Origin: Vreelandella venusta | GTDB taxonomy: Bacteria; Pseudomonadota; Gammaproteobacteria; Pseudomonadales; Halomonadaceae | NCBI RefSeq assembly: GCF_007989605.1 | Contig: NZ_BJUL01000015.1 | Coordinates: 1 to 64,000, forward strand | Direction of reading: 5' to 3' | Length of the DNA: 64,000 bases | Shown: positions 53,591 through 62,618 of the stretch, one piece after another | Layout: each line of letters begins with the position of its first letter | How positions within the stretch are numbered: position 1 is the stretch's first letter | The notes under the pieces: model-generated | Database searches by the model: none | The model's input: the letters and a program-made list of their open reading frames with translations, nothing else | What the model was told of the DNA's origin: nothing | Made by a program: the position numbers and the translations under genes

Positions 53591-53610
53591 TAACTATTTT
53601 TGTGTGTCAC
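53569..53610. promoter_or_regulatory. Inverted repeat over the paaA promoter
   Basis: Arms GTGACACAAAATA and TATTTTTGTGTGTCAC, which pair except for a 2-nt insertion, around a 13-bp centre. It overlaps the promoter, which fits a repressor site. The usual paa repressors (PaaX, PaaR) are not encoded here, so the protein that binds is unknown. Confidence 0.55.
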
Positions 53611-53733
53611 TTTAAGACTTTGTGATTATGTATAAATTAAATATTATTGATTTATAAGGAAAAAAAGATTCGGCATAAGTGATTCTTAATGCTCTCTATT
53701 TTTTAATAAAAGCAGGTTATTTAAAATGAAAAA

Positions 53734-53758
53734 GCCCTTGCAGGGGGGCTGCAAGGGC
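53734..53758 (-). terminator. Terminator after paaK
   Basis: Stem GCCCTTGCA/TGCAAGGGC (9 bp, perfect) with a 7-nt loop. On the minus strand it is followed by TTTTTCATTTT. It lies 30 bp after the paaK stop and separates the paaFGHIJK transcript from paaABCDE-paaZ. Confidence 0.9.
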
Positions 53759-53788
53759 GTGGCTCTAATAGCGCTATCTATGGCAATA

Positions 53789-55102
53789 CTAGCGTAGATC
53801 CTTGACGCGTCTGGCCTTGCCTAGCGAACGCATTACGCTCTCTACTTGGCACACTTCAACCTGAGTGCTAATGCCGATGTACGTCTTGATGGCGTGCTGA
53901 AGCTGTTTCGCTGCTTGTTCACAGGCTGTTGGATCGCGGGCGATGTCATGATGACTCGCTTCTACCCGCACAAGCACCATGTCCATATTGCCTTGGCGAC
54001 TAACTTCGATCTCATAGTGGGGTGACAGCGACGCGATCTTGAGCAGTTGCTCTTCGATCTGGGTGGGGAACACATTGACGCCGCGAATGATCAGCATGTC
54101 GTCGCTGCGGCCAGTGATTTTGTCGATGCGGCGCATGGGGCGCGCGGTGCCCGGCAGCAAACGGGTCAGGTCGCGGGTGCGGTAACGAATCACCGGCAGG
54201 CCTTCTTTGGTCAAGGTGGTGAACACCAGCTCGCCGTATTCGCCGTCTGGCAGTACATCACCACTGACCGGATCGATGATCTCAGGGTAGAAATGATCTT
54301 CCCAGATGGTTGGACCATCTTTGGTTTCCAGACACTCCATGCCCACGCCCGGGCCCATTACTTCAGAGAGGCCGTAAATATCCAGGGCGTCGATGCCCAA
54401 GCGCTGCTCCAAGGCCGTGCGCATGCTATCGGTCCAGGGTTCGGCGCCGAAAATGCCGGTGCGCAGGGGCAGCGTGCGTGGATCGATACCTTGGCGCTCC
54501 ATCTCGTCAGCGATGTTGAGCATATAAGACGGCGTGACCATAATGATATCCGGCTGGAAATCACGAATTAACTGAACCTGTTTCTCAGTCTGGCCCCCCG
54601 ACATGGGGATGACCGCGCAGCCCAGCCGCTCGGCACCGTAATGGGCGCCCAGCCCACCGGTAAATAGGCCGTAACCATAGGCCACATGCACCTTGTCATT
54701 ACGGCTGCCACCAGCGGCGCGGATCGAACGCGCCACCACATCGGACCACACATCAATATCCTTCTGGGTGTAGCCCACCACGGTGGGTTGCCCAGTGGTG
54801 CCGCTGGAGGCGTGAATGCGCACAATCTCGCTCATCGGTGTGGCCAACATGCCAAATGGATAGTTGTCGCGCAAATCGGCCTTGGTGGTGAACGGCAGTT
54901 TGGCGAGATCGTCAAGCGACTGAATATCGTCAGGATGTACGCCAGCCTTGTCGAAAGACTGGCGGTAGAACGGCACGTTGTCGTAAGCGTGCTGCAAACT
55001 CCACTTCAGGCGCTTGACCTGAGTGGCGCGCAGCTCGTCGACGCTGGCGGTTTCCAAAGGGTCGAGAGTCGCAGTGTCGATACGCGTAGCGGGCTGATTC
55101 AT
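53789..55102 (-). CDS. paaK: PaaK: phenylacetate-CoA ligase
   Basis: AMP-forming ligase of 437 residues that activates phenylacetate to phenylacetyl-CoA. The P-loop-like motif ASSGTTGQPTVVGYTQ lies near residue 95, and the block YGLSEVMGPGVGMECLE near residue 235 is a PaaK signature. The start at 55102 follows GGAG; seven extra residues in the longest frame are rejected. It lies 64 bp after paaJ. Confidence 0.95.
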   Translation of the reverse strand: MNQPATRIDTATLDPLETASVDELRATQVKRLKWSLQHAYDNVPFYRQSFDKAGVHPDDIQSLDDLAKLPFTTKADLRDNYPFGMLATPMSEIVRIHASSGTTGQPTVVGYTQKDIDVWSDVVARSIRAAGGSRNDKVHVAYGYGLFTGGLGAHYGAERLGCAVIPMSGGQTEKQVQLIRDFQPDIIMVTPSYMLNIADEMERQGIDPRTLPLRTGIFGAEPWTDSMRTALEQRLGIDALDIYGLSEVMGPGVGMECLETKDGPTIWEDHFYPEIIDPVSGDVLPDGEYGELVFTTLTKEGLPVIRYRTRDLTRLLPGTARPMRRIDKITGRSDDMLIIRGVNVFPTQIEEQLLKIASLSPHYEIEVSRQGNMDMVLVRVEASHHDIARDPTACEQAAKQLQHAIKTYIGISTQVEVCQVESVMRSLGKARRVKDLR

Positions 55103-55166
55103 CAGGAGTCTCCGGTCAAGCAAGTTATTATTTACGTTTTATAAGCTGTAATCAGGGGTGAGAGGC

Positions 55167-56372
55167 TTATAAGCGCTCAATGATCAGAGCAATGCCCTGT
55201 CCGACACCGATACACATGGTGCATAGCGCAAAGCGCCCTTGCCGACGTTCGAGTTCATGCAGGGCGGTGGTCACCAATCGAGCGCCGCTCATGCCCAGCG
55301 GGTGGCCGAGTGCAATGGCGCCTCCGTTGGGGTTGACGTGTTCGGCATCGTCGCTCAGTCCCAGGTCACGCATGACCGCCAATGCTTGAGCAGCAAAGGC
55401 TTCATTGAGTTCGATAACGTCCATTTGGTCGAGGGTAAGCCCGGTCTGGGCGAGTACCTTACGGGTAGCGGGGGAGGGGCCGAACCCCATAATGCGCGGC
55501 TCCACGCCAGCGGTGGCCATACCCACTACGCGCGCGCGCGGCGTGAGGCTGAAACGCTCAGCCTGCTCGGCAGATGCCAGCAGTAGCGCGCAGGCGCCAT
55601 CGTTAACCCCCGAGGCATTTCCCGCTGTCACACTACCGCCTTCGCGGAAGGGCGTGGGCAGCTTGGCAAGCTGCTCGGCGGTCGTAGTGGCGCGCGGGTG
55701 CTCATCGGTATCCACGATCAGCGGGTCTTGTTTGCGGCGGGGTATCTCGACGGGCACTATCTCTTCGCGCAGGCGGCCTGCCTCCATCGCGGCGGCGGTG
55801 CGCTGCTGACTGCGCAGTGCAAAGGCATCCTGATCTTGTCGAGAAATGCCAAACTGCTCCGCTACGTTTTCAGCGGTTTCGGGCATGGAATCCACGCCGA
55901 ATTGAGCTTTCATAGCGCGATTGATGAAGCGCCAGCCGATGGTGGTGTCGAAAATATCAGCTTGGCGTGAAAAGGCTTGTTCGGCCTTGCCCATTACGAA
56001 GGGCGCCCGCGACATCGACTCGACCCCTCCAGCGATCATCAATCCCGCCTCGCCGGTTTTAATGGTGCGGGCGGCATTGCCTATCGCATCCATGCCTGAG
56101 CCGCACAGCCGATTAATGGTAGTGCCGGGCACCTCGACCGGCAGCCCTGCCAGCAGCGCGGACATGCGCGCCACGTTACGGTTATCTTCCCCGGCCTGGT
56201 TGGCGCAGCCGTAAAAGATATCGTCAATCAATGACCAGTCGACGCTTGGGTTGCGTTCCATCAGGGTGCGCATCGGAATGGCGCCCAGGTCATCGGCACG
56301 CAGGCTGGAGAGTGCGCCGCCGTAGCGGCCTATCGGGGTGCGAATGGCATCAATGATCAGCGCGTCTTTCAT
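55167..56372 (-). CDS. paaJ: PaaJ: 3-oxoadipyl-CoA / 3-oxo-5,6-dehydrosuberyl-CoA thiolase
   Basis: Thiolase of 401 residues used at two steps, releasing acetyl-CoA each time. The nucleophile Cys is in [16 protein letters not shown] (about residue 90). The C-terminal motifs [19 protein letters not shown] and [12 protein letters not shown] are complete. Its start overlaps the paaI stop by four bases (ATGA). Confidence 0.94.
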   Translation of the reverse strand: MKDALIIDAIRTPIGRYGGALSSLRADDLGAIPMRTLMERNPSVDWSLIDDIFYGCANQAGEDNRNVARMSALLAGLPVEVPGTTINRLCGSGMDAIGNAARTIKTGEAGLMIAGGVESMSRAPFVMGKAEQAFSRQADIFDTTIGWRFINRAMKAQFGVDSMPETAENVAEQFGISRQDQDAFALRSQQRTAAAMEAGRLREEIVPVEIPRRKQDPLIVDTDEHPRATTTAEQLAKLPTPFREGGSVTAGNASGVNDGACALLLASAEQAERFSLTPRARVVGMATAGVEPRIMGFGPSPATRKVLAQTGLTLDQMDVIELNEAFAAQALAVMRDLGLSDDAEHVNPNGGAIALGHPLGMSGARLVTTALHELERRQGRFALCTMCIGVGQGIALIIERL

Positions 56373-56851
56373 AGGTTATCTCCAGCAGCGGTATTTTCTG
56401 CGTCAGTATCTTCCAGGCGGCGTACGCTGCCGCGAATTTTGTAGGAACGCCCGCGGAACAGGGCAATGGTATCGCCGTGCTGATTGCGCAACGTAATGTC
56501 GTATATGCCGGTGCGCCCACGGCGACTGCGCTCTTCGGCGGTGGCGGTGATCTCGTCGCCTAGCTGACCAGGGCCGAGGTAGTCGATACTGCAGCCAGCG
56601 GCGACAGTGGCTTCATCGTAGCTGTTGCAGGCAAACGCAAAGGCGGAATCGGCCAGGGTAAATAGAAATCCGCCATGGCAGTTGCCGTGCCCCTGCACCA
56701 TGTCTTGACGCACAGTCATGGTCAGTTCGGCGAAACCGGGGGCCACGCGGGTAATACGCATGCCCAGCCCTTGGCTGGCATGGTCGCGGGAAAACATCGC
56801 GTCGGCACAGGCTTCCGCCAGCTGTTGTGGGGTTAGTTGGGGATCACTCAT
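56369..56851 (-). CDS. paaI: PaaI: acyl-CoA thioesterase (hotdog fold)
   Basis: Thioesterase of 160 residues that rescues CoA from dead-end ring-hydroxylated phenylacetyl-CoA. The catalytic region [20 protein letters not shown] (about residues 53-72) has the expected Asp. It overlaps paaH by 8 bases and paaJ by four. Confidence 0.93.
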   Translation of the reverse strand: MSDPQLTPQQLAEACADAMFSRDHASQGLGMRITRVAPGFAELTMTVRQDMVQGHGNCHGGFLFTLADSAFAFACNSYDEATVAAGCSIDYLGPGQLGDEITATAEERSRRGRTGIYDITLRNQHGDTIALFRGRSYKIRGSVRRLEDTDAENTAAGDNL

Positions 56852-58382
56852 GAAAGCTTTCCTCGCTCAAGGCGTTGCGCCGCAGCAGAAACGAGCTGCG
56901 ATAGCGCTGTTCACCGTAGCTCTGCTGTAGATGCGTAAGGGTGCGGTGAACGAAGGGTAGGCCCAGTGAGTCTGCCCAGGCCAAGGGGCCGCGGGGGTAG
57001 TTGACGCCGGCCTGCATGGCCAAGTCGCCATCCTGGGCGCTGCAGACACCCTGGAGTACGGCGTCGGCAGCTTCATTGGCGAGCATAGCCACGCTGCGCA
57101 GTACCACCAGCCCTGGGGTATCGGTTAGCCAAGCTACGTCGATCCCCAGGCGTTGGAAGAACGCCGTTGCCAGTTGGCGGGCTTCAGGTGATGTGGTGTG
57201 GCTGGCAGCAAGTGCGATGGCGCTGGCGTTGCGGTAGTCCAGGCACAGGTCGAACAGGACCAGGGCGTTGAGCCCTTCATTGACCGCGCGCTCGGCGGCG
57301 CACCGCCCGTCGCTAAGAGCCAACACCAAGTCACCCAGATATAAGCGAGGGGTGCCATCTGGCTGGAGTGATTCGCGACGAACGACGTCGAGCCCAGCTT
57401 CCTGGGCGCGCTCCAGCAGTGGAGCGATCACGCCAGGGGCGCCCTGTACGACAAGTGCGGGTAGTTCCGCGTTTGCTGGAGCCGCAAACTTAGGTTGTGG
57501 CTTCGCAGCGTTCTCACCCGCGTAGTCAAAAAAGCCTTGGCCGGACTTACGCCCCAGGCGTCCGGCTTCCACCAACGCTTGCTGTACTAAGGAAGGCTCG
57601 AAACGGGTGTCGCCGTAGTAGGCATCGAACACCGAGCGGGTCACCGCGTAGTTAACGTCATGACCGATTAGATCCATCAGCTCGAAAGTCCCCATACGGA
57701 ACCCACCCGCCTGACGCAGCAGCGCATCTATCGTGGCGGCATCGCTGGCACCTTCCTGTAGCAGTCGTAGCCCTTCGGCATAGAATGGCCGTGCCACACG
57801 GTTAACGATAAATCCTGGGGTGGAGCTGGCGTGCACCGCGACCTTGCCCCAGGCAACGGCAGTGGCGTACAGGGTTTCAGCAACCTCGCTGGTGGTCGCC
57901 AAGCCCGACACCACTTCCACCAGCTTCATGATGGGGGCGGGATTGAAGAAGTGCATTCCCGCCATGCGCTCTGGGTGTTCAAGATTCGCGGCAATGGAGG
58001 TAATCGATAACGACGAGGTATTGCTAGCGAGCAGGGTGTCTGCTGAGCATAACGCTTCCAATTGGGCGAATACCTGACGCTTGATCTCAAGATTTTCGAC
58101 GATAGCTTCGATAACCAAACGGCTGTCGGCTAAGGCATCGATAGCATCGGCGGGCTGCAGGCGAGCAATAATGTTATCCACATCCCCTTGGCTCATCTTG
58201 CCCTTGGCAACACGCTTTTCCAACTGACGACGAATGTTATCAATACCCGCTTTGGCGGCACCCGGTTGATTGTCATGCAAGACCACTGAGTGGCCAGCCT
58301 GGGCGGCAACCTGAGCGATACCGGCACCCATGGCGCCTGCGCCGATCACGCCAATAACGGCGGACGTGGGGAGGGCTGACAT
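56844..58382 (-). CDS. paaH: PaaH: 3-hydroxyadipyl-CoA dehydrogenase
   Basis: NAD-dependent dehydrogenase of 512 residues. The NAD fold VIGAGAMGAGIAQVAAQAG begins near residue 12. The catalytic His is in GMHFFNPAPIMKLVEVV (about residue 140). Two C-terminal dehydrogenase domains follow, as is usual for PaaH/PaaC of this length. It lies 1 bp from paaG. Confidence 0.94.
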   Translation of the reverse strand: MSALPTSAVIGVIGAGAMGAGIAQVAAQAGHSVVLHDNQPGAAKAGIDNIRRQLEKRVAKGKMSQGDVDNIIARLQPADAIDALADSRLVIEAIVENLEIKRQVFAQLEALCSADTLLASNTSSLSITSIAANLEHPERMAGMHFFNPAPIMKLVEVVSGLATTSEVAETLYATAVAWGKVAVHASSTPGFIVNRVARPFYAEGLRLLQEGASDAATIDALLRQAGGFRMGTFELMDLIGHDVNYAVTRSVFDAYYGDTRFEPSLVQQALVEAGRLGRKSGQGFFDYAGENAAKPQPKFAAPANAELPALVVQGAPGVIAPLLERAQEAGLDVVRRESLQPDGTPRLYLGDLVLALSDGRCAAERAVNEGLNALVLFDLCLDYRNASAIALAASHTTSPEARQLATAFFQRLGIDVAWLTDTPGLVVLRSVAMLANEAADAVLQGVCSAQDGDLAMQAGVNYPRGPLAWADSLGLPFVHRTLTHLQQSYGEQRYRSSFLLRRNALSEESFHE

Positions 58383-58383
58383 C

Positions 58384-59175
58384 TTACTCTCCCTTGAAGG
58401 TCGGACGACGTTTCTCGATAAAGGCGCTGACGCCTTCGCGGTAATCTTCCGTGCGTCCGGCTAGGCGCTGCAGATCACGTTCCAGGTCGAGCTGTTCGTT
58501 GAAGCTGTTATCGCTGCTGGCGTGCAGGGCGCGCTTGATCAGTGCCAAGCCGCGCGTCGGTTGAGTGGCCAAATGGCGAGCCATGTTCATGGCTTCTTCC
58601 TGTAGCGCCTCATCATCGACGCAGCGCCAGATCATGCCCCATTGCTCGGCGGTCTCGGCGGGAAGCTTGTCACCCAGCATTGCTAGGCCTTTGGCGCGCG
58701 CCATGCCGACCAAGTTAGGCAGTGTCCAAGTACCGCCGGAGTCTGGAATCAAGCCGATCTTACAGAAGGCCTGAATAAAACTTGCTGAACGCGCGGCCAA
58801 TACGATATCGCAAGCCAGGGCGATGTTAGCACCGGCTCCGGCGGCCACGCCGTTTACCGCACAAATAGTCGGGAACGGCATATCTTTAAGGGCGCGCAGC
58901 ATAGGGTTGTAGCGTTTCTCAAGCGACTCACCGAGGTCGGGCGCTTGCTCGCCGGGGGCGACGCTGCGGTCGGAAAGGTCCTGGCCGGCGCAGAAGCCTC
59001 GGCCGTTGCCGGTCAGTAACAAAGCCCGAACGCTTGCGTCCTGACGCACTGCTTTTAATGCCTTACGCATTTCGGCATGCATGTCAGTATTGAAGCTGTT
59101 CAGGCTGTCGGGACGGTTCAGCGTGATACGGGCGACGCCGTCTTCCACGCTATAAAGCAGGGGCGCTTGGCTCAT
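58384..59175 (-). CDS. paaG: PaaG: ring-1,2-epoxyphenylacetyl-CoA isomerase
   Basis: Crotonase-family enzyme of 263 residues that isomerises the epoxide to oxepin-CoA. FCAGQDLSDR near residue 61 and AVNGVAAGAGANIALACDIV near residue 105 are typical. The block KIGLIPDSGGTWTLPNLVG includes the catalytic Asp. It follows paaF after 16 bp. Confidence 0.94.
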   Translation of the reverse strand: MSQAPLLYSVEDGVARITLNRPDSLNSFNTDMHAEMRKALKAVRQDASVRALLLTGNGRGFCAGQDLSDRSVAPGEQAPDLGESLEKRYNPMLRALKDMPFPTICAVNGVAAGAGANIALACDIVLAARSASFIQAFCKIGLIPDSGGTWTLPNLVGMARAKGLAMLGDKLPAETAEQWGMIWRCVDDEALQEEAMNMARHLATQPTRGLALIKRALHASSDNSFNEQLDLERDLQRLAGRTEDYREGVSAFIEKRRPTFKGE

Positions 59176-59191
59176 GGGGAGTATCCTTGTG

Positions 59192-59965
59192 TCAGTGCCC
59201 TTGAAAAGTGGCAGGTCGTTTTTCTTGGAAGGCGCGAATGCCCTCTTCGCGGTCAGCGGTGCCCGCTAGCAAGGTGAACGCATGGCGTTCAAAGCGCAGG
59301 CCGGTGGCCAAGTCGGTATCCATCGCCTTGTGTAACGATTCGCGTGCCAAGCGCACGGCCAGCGGAGCCTTGGAAGCAATGCGTGTTGCAATGGCCATGG
59401 CGCGCTCTAGGGTTAATTCGGGCTGGGTAATCTCGCTAATCAGGCCAGCTTCGAGGGCGCGGCGAGCGGAAATTGGCTCACCAGTCAGCACCATCTGGGT
59501 TGCCAGTGATTTGCCCACCGTCCTAAGCAGGCGCTGTGTGCCACCAGCGCCGGGCATGATGCCCAGGTTGATTTCTGGCTGGCCGAACAGGGCGTTTTCG
59601 CCGGCAATGATGATGTCGGCATGCATGGCTAGTTCGCAGCCGCCGCCCAAGGCATAGCCGTTGACCGCGGCAATAATCGGTTTGCGAAAACGCGTAATGG
59701 TGGCCCAGTGGCGCTGGCGAGGATCTTCCAGCATGCCCACCAGGTCACGTTCAGCCATTTCGTTAATATCCGCACCGGCGGCAAATGCTTTTGCATTGCC
59801 GGTAATCACTACGGCGCGCACGTTGTCGTTACTATCCGCGTCGCTCAAGGTGTCGGCGAGCTCGCCGAGTAGTTGGGTATTAAGTGCATTCAGTGCTTCA
59901 GGGCGATTCAGCGTGATGCATAGAACGCCTTCCAGGGGTGGGGTTATTTTGAGCGTAGTGGGCAT
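59192..59965 (-). CDS. paaF: PaaF: 2,3-dehydroadipyl-CoA hydratase
   Basis: Crotonase-family hydratase of 257 residues. The oxyanion-hole motif FAAGADINEMAERD is near residue 60, and both catalytic Glu positions of enoyl-CoA hydratases are in place (GGGCELAMHADI, FGQPEINLGIMPGAGGTQR). It is the first gene of the minus-strand unit paaFGHIJK. Its promoter overlaps an ANR/FNR-type box. Confidence 0.93.
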   Translation of the reverse strand: MPTTLKITPPLEGVLCITLNRPEALNALNTQLLGELADTLSDADSNDNVRAVVITGNAKAFAAGADINEMAERDLVGMLEDPRQRHWATITRFRKPIIAAVNGYALGGGCELAMHADIIIAGENALFGQPEINLGIMPGAGGTQRLLRTVGKSLATQMVLTGEPISARRALEAGLISEITQPELTLERAMAIATRIASKAPLAVRLARESLHKAMDTDLATGLRFERHAFTLLAGTADREEGIRAFQEKRPATFQGH

Positions 59966-60010
59966 TGTTACCTCAGTTCGGCCTGTGGCGCACAGGATGA
60001 ATATCTGCCG

Positions 60011-60038
60011 AGTATAGATTTATTTTGATACGCATCAA
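60011..60038 (-). promoter_or_regulatory. Sigma-70-like paaF promoter
   Basis: On the minus strand, TTGATG (-35, 60033-60038) and TATACT (-10, 60011-60016) are 16 bp apart. The layout matches the paaA promoter almost exactly (same spacing, same -10). Transcription would start near 60004. Confidence 0.62.
60025..60038. promoter_or_regulatory. ANR/FNR-type box over the paaF promoter
   Basis: TTGATACGCATCAA, a perfect match to TTGAT-N4-ATCAA. It covers the -35 hexamer of the predicted paaF promoter, a place where binding should repress. The first step after activation in this pathway uses O2, so anaerobic shut-off would make sense. Confidence 0.62.
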
Positions 60039-60225
60039 CATCGGTTAATTTTAAATCATGTGTCGCTTATTGGCGATTCTGAGGATTTGTGTATTTTTAA
60101 CAATGGTTTGTGTTGGTTTTGGCGAATAAAAAAATCAATGCTAGACCATGGTATTAAATGCCCGGAAATGGCTAGGTAAAGTCACTATAAGCCAGTTTTA
60201 ATCGCATTTTTTGATGGTGATTAGC

Positions 60226-60245
60226 TACTGCTTGAGTAAGCAGTA
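60226..60245. promoter_or_regulatory. Inverted repeat upstream of paaN
   Basis: TACTGCTT-GAGT-AAGCAGTA with perfect 8-bp arms, 86 bp before the paaN start. It is a candidate operator for the divergent paaF/paaN promoters. Confidence 0.45.
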
Positions 60246-60290
60246 ACAGGCAAAGCGTTTGATGTTTTGTTACGGTAAATATAGTCTTCG

Positions 60291-60307
60291 TTGATATAGC
60301 GTATCAA
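60291..60307. promoter_or_regulatory. Palindrome just before paaN
   Basis: TTGATA-N5-TATCAA, perfect 6-bp arms, ending 23 bp before the paaN start. It resembles the paaF box but the inner spacing is 7, not 4, so it is not a standard ANR/FNR site. A repressor site is possible. Confidence 0.5.
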
Positions 60308-60330
60308 AAAAATGAGTGCAGGAGCGCCCC

Positions 60331-62007
60331 ATGACGCAATCAGCGCAGCAGATGTTTGACCTTCACCGTGAGACTCTTAACCAGGCTGTCGGCGCCATCT
60401 CTAGGCGTGATTTTTGGACACCCTATCCAGAAAGCATGCGCAAATACCCGGAAGATGCCGTTAAAGCGGCACCATCGAAATTTGAGTCACTGCTCAATCA
60501 ACCATTCACGCTTAATCGTGTTGGTAGCACTCAGCAAGTGGGTGGCGAAGTCTCACCCTATGGGTTTGAACTTGGCATTACTTATGACCAGCCAAACCCC
60601 GATGAGCTGATAGCGGCCATGCAAGTCGCAATGCGTGACTGGCGGGATGCCGGGGCTGAGGCGCGTGTGGGGGTATGTCTGGAAATCCTGTCACGGCTAA
60701 ATACCATGAGTCCTGAGATCGCCCAGGCGGTGATGCATACTAGCGGCCAGGGGCCGTTAATGGCGTTTCAGGCGGGCGGGCCGCATGCCCAAGATCGCGG
60801 ACTTGAAGCCGTGGCCCATGCCTGGCAGGCGATGGCGCAGATTCCCGCTACCACAAAGTGGGTTAAGCCTCAGGGCAAGCATGAACCTATCGTGATGGAT
60901 AAGCGTTTTCACATCGTGCCGCGCGGTATCTCGCTAGTAGTGGCCTGTTCTACTTTCCCCACCTGGAACACTTATCCCGGCTTGTTTGCCAGTCTGGCGA
61001 CAGGCAACCCGGTCATTGTTAAACCGCATCCTGGTGCTATTTTGCCAGTGGCGATAACCACACGGGTTGCTCAGCAGGTGCTTGAGGAAGCAGGCTTTGA
61101 TCCTTGCCTAGTAAGTTTAGCCCCCGACACTGTCGATGCGCCGCTGACAAAAACGCTGGCGCTTGATCCTGCGGTTAAGCTAATCGATTTCACCGGCTCC
61201 AATGCCTTTGGCGATTGGCTGATAGAGAACGCCACTCAGGCTCAGGTGTTCGCTGAGAAAGCCGGTGTCAACACGGTCATTATCGACAGCGTGGAAAATC
61301 TTAAAGCGGTCACAGCGAACCTGGCTTTCTCGCTGAGCCTCTATTCAGGCCAGATGTGTACGACTCCTCAGGCCATTTATGTACCCAAAAACGGTATTGA
61401 AACAGCAGATGGCCCGTTAAGCTTTGACGACGTGGCGGCAGCGCTTGCCAAAGCTGTCCAAGCGTTTCTGAGCGACAACGACCGCGCCTGCACGGTGCTG
61501 GGTGCCCTCCAGTCTCGGGAGACGCAAGCACGCATTGATGCGTGCCGTGACTTGGGCGACATAGCGTTGGATAGCGAGTCGCGAACGCACGCTCATTTCC
61601 CTGACGCCCGCATTCATACGCCGCTTATCCTCAAAGTAGATGCCGCGCAGAAGACCACCTATAGTGAAGAGCGTTTCGGCCCCATCAGCTTTGTTATCGC
61701 GACGGAGAATACCGCGCATAGCATTGAATTGGCGCGTGAGGTGATTCGCGAAAAAGGCGCGATAACCCTCGGTGGCTATACCACCGATGAGGCAGTGGCA
61801 GAGCAGTTCGAAGCGCTGGCGATGGATGTTGCCGCTCCGCTTTCTCTGAATCTGGATGGGGGGATATTCGTCAACCAGTCGGCTGCTTTCAGTGACTTTC
61901 ACGCGACCGGCGGTAATCCGGCGGCCAATGCTTCCCTATGTAACCAAGCTTTTGTCGCCAGCCGTTTCGTGGTGGTGCAAAGCCGTCGCCACGGCCAATC
62001 GAGCTAA
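60331..62007 (+). CDS. paaN: PaaN: phenylacetate degradation aldehyde dehydrogenase-like protein
   Basis: Aldehyde-dehydrogenase-fold protein of 558 residues of the PaaN (type 2) group. It lacks the C-terminal MaoC part found in PaaZ. The cofactor region has VACSTFPTWNTYPGLFASLA and the catalytic Cys is in LYSGQMCTTPQAIYVPKNG (about residue 350). GCAGGAGC precedes the ATG at 60331; the longer frame is rejected. The gene is divergent from paaF. Its precise reaction is not settled; it may work alongside PaaZ on the semialdehyde. Confidence 0.88.
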   Translation: MTQSAQQMFDLHRETLNQAVGAISRRDFWTPYPESMRKYPEDAVKAAPSKFESLLNQPFTLNRVGSTQQVGGEVSPYGFELGITYDQPNPDELIAAMQVAMRDWRDAGAEARVGVCLEILSRLNTMSPEIAQAVMHTSGQGPLMAFQAGGPHAQDRGLEAVAHAWQAMAQIPATTKWVKPQGKHEPIVMDKRFHIVPRGISLVVACSTFPTWNTYPGLFASLATGNPVIVKPHPGAILPVAITTRVAQQVLEEAGFDPCLVSLAPDTVDAPLTKTLALDPAVKLIDFTGSNAFGDWLIENATQAQVFAEKAGVNTVIIDSVENLKAVTANLAFSLSLYSGQMCTTPQAIYVPKNGIETADGPLSFDDVAAALAKAVQAFLSDNDRACTVLGALQSRETQARIDACRDLGDIALDSESRTHAHFPDARIHTPLILKVDAAQKTTYSEERFGPISFVIATENTAHSIELAREVIREKGAITLGGYTTDEAVAEQFEALAMDVAAPLSLNLDGGIFVNQSAAFSDFHATGGNPAANASLCNQAFVASRFVVVQSRRHGQSS

Positions 62008-62018
62008 CGGAGAACGTG

Positions 62019-62618
62019 ATGCCTTACTATCGACTTGAAGGGGTGACGCCAGTGGTGCACCCAACCGCTTATGTCCACCCGACCGCAGTGCTCATCGGGG
62101 ATGTGATTGTTGGCCCCAATTGTTACGTTGGCCCTGGCGCGGTGATGCGTGGTGACTTCGGCCGCCTGGTGCTGGAAGAGGGCGCGAACCTGCAGGATAC
62201 CTGCGTTATGCACGGCTTTCCGGGCTGCGTCACTAAGGTTGAGAAAGATGGCCATATCGGCCACGGCGCGGTTTTGCATGGCTGCGTGGTTGGGCGTGAT
62301 GCCATGGTGGGTATGAACGCTGTAGTAATGGACGGTGCCCACATAGCGGAGCGCTCTATTGTGGCGGCGGCCGCGTTTGTTAAGGCGGGCTTCGAGTGTG
62401 AGCCTCAATCGCTGGTGATGGGGGCGCCTGCAAAGGTTAAGCGGGCGCTGAGCGATGAAGAGTTTGCTTGGAAGCAGCAGGGTACTCAAGAGTATCAGCG
62501 TTTAGTGACCCGTTGCCGTGACAGCTTGGAACCTTGTGAACCGCTGACAGAGCTCGATGCTGACCGGCCAACCTTGCTGGCTGGTGACACCCAGCCTAAG
62601 CAGCAGAGCACTGCGTAG
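62019..62618 (+). CDS. paaY: PaaY: hexapeptide-repeat thioesterase
   Basis: Left-handed beta-helix protein of 199 residues, gamma-carbonic-anhydrase-like, with hexapeptide repeats (VHPTAYVHPTAVLIGDVIVG). The metal-binding His positions are kept in HGFPG and GHIGHGAVLHGC. PaaY relatives hydrolyse CoA esters that would block the pathway. The ATG at 62019 is preferred to the GTG at 62016 by spacing from GGAGA. It starts 11 bp after paaN. Confidence 0.92.
   Translation: MPYYRLEGVTPVVHPTAYVHPTAVLIGDVIVGPNCYVGPGAVMRGDFGRLVLEEGANLQDTCVMHGFPGCVTKVEKDGHIGHGAVLHGCVVGRDAMVGMNAVVMDGAHIAERSIVAAAAFVKAGFECEPQSLVMGAPAKVKRALSDEEFAWKQQGTQEYQRLVTRCRDSLEPCEPLTELDADRPTLLAGDTQPKQQSTA

Noticed and set aside
60291..60307. 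Second ANR/FNR box before paaN
   Set aside because: The half-sites TTGAT and ATCAA are 7 bp apart, not 4, so it is listed only as a palindrome.
62004..62489. Minus-strand 161-codon frame opposite paaY
   Set aside because: Antisense to a clear hexapeptide-repeat protein, His/Arg-rich from codon bias, and without a ribosome site.
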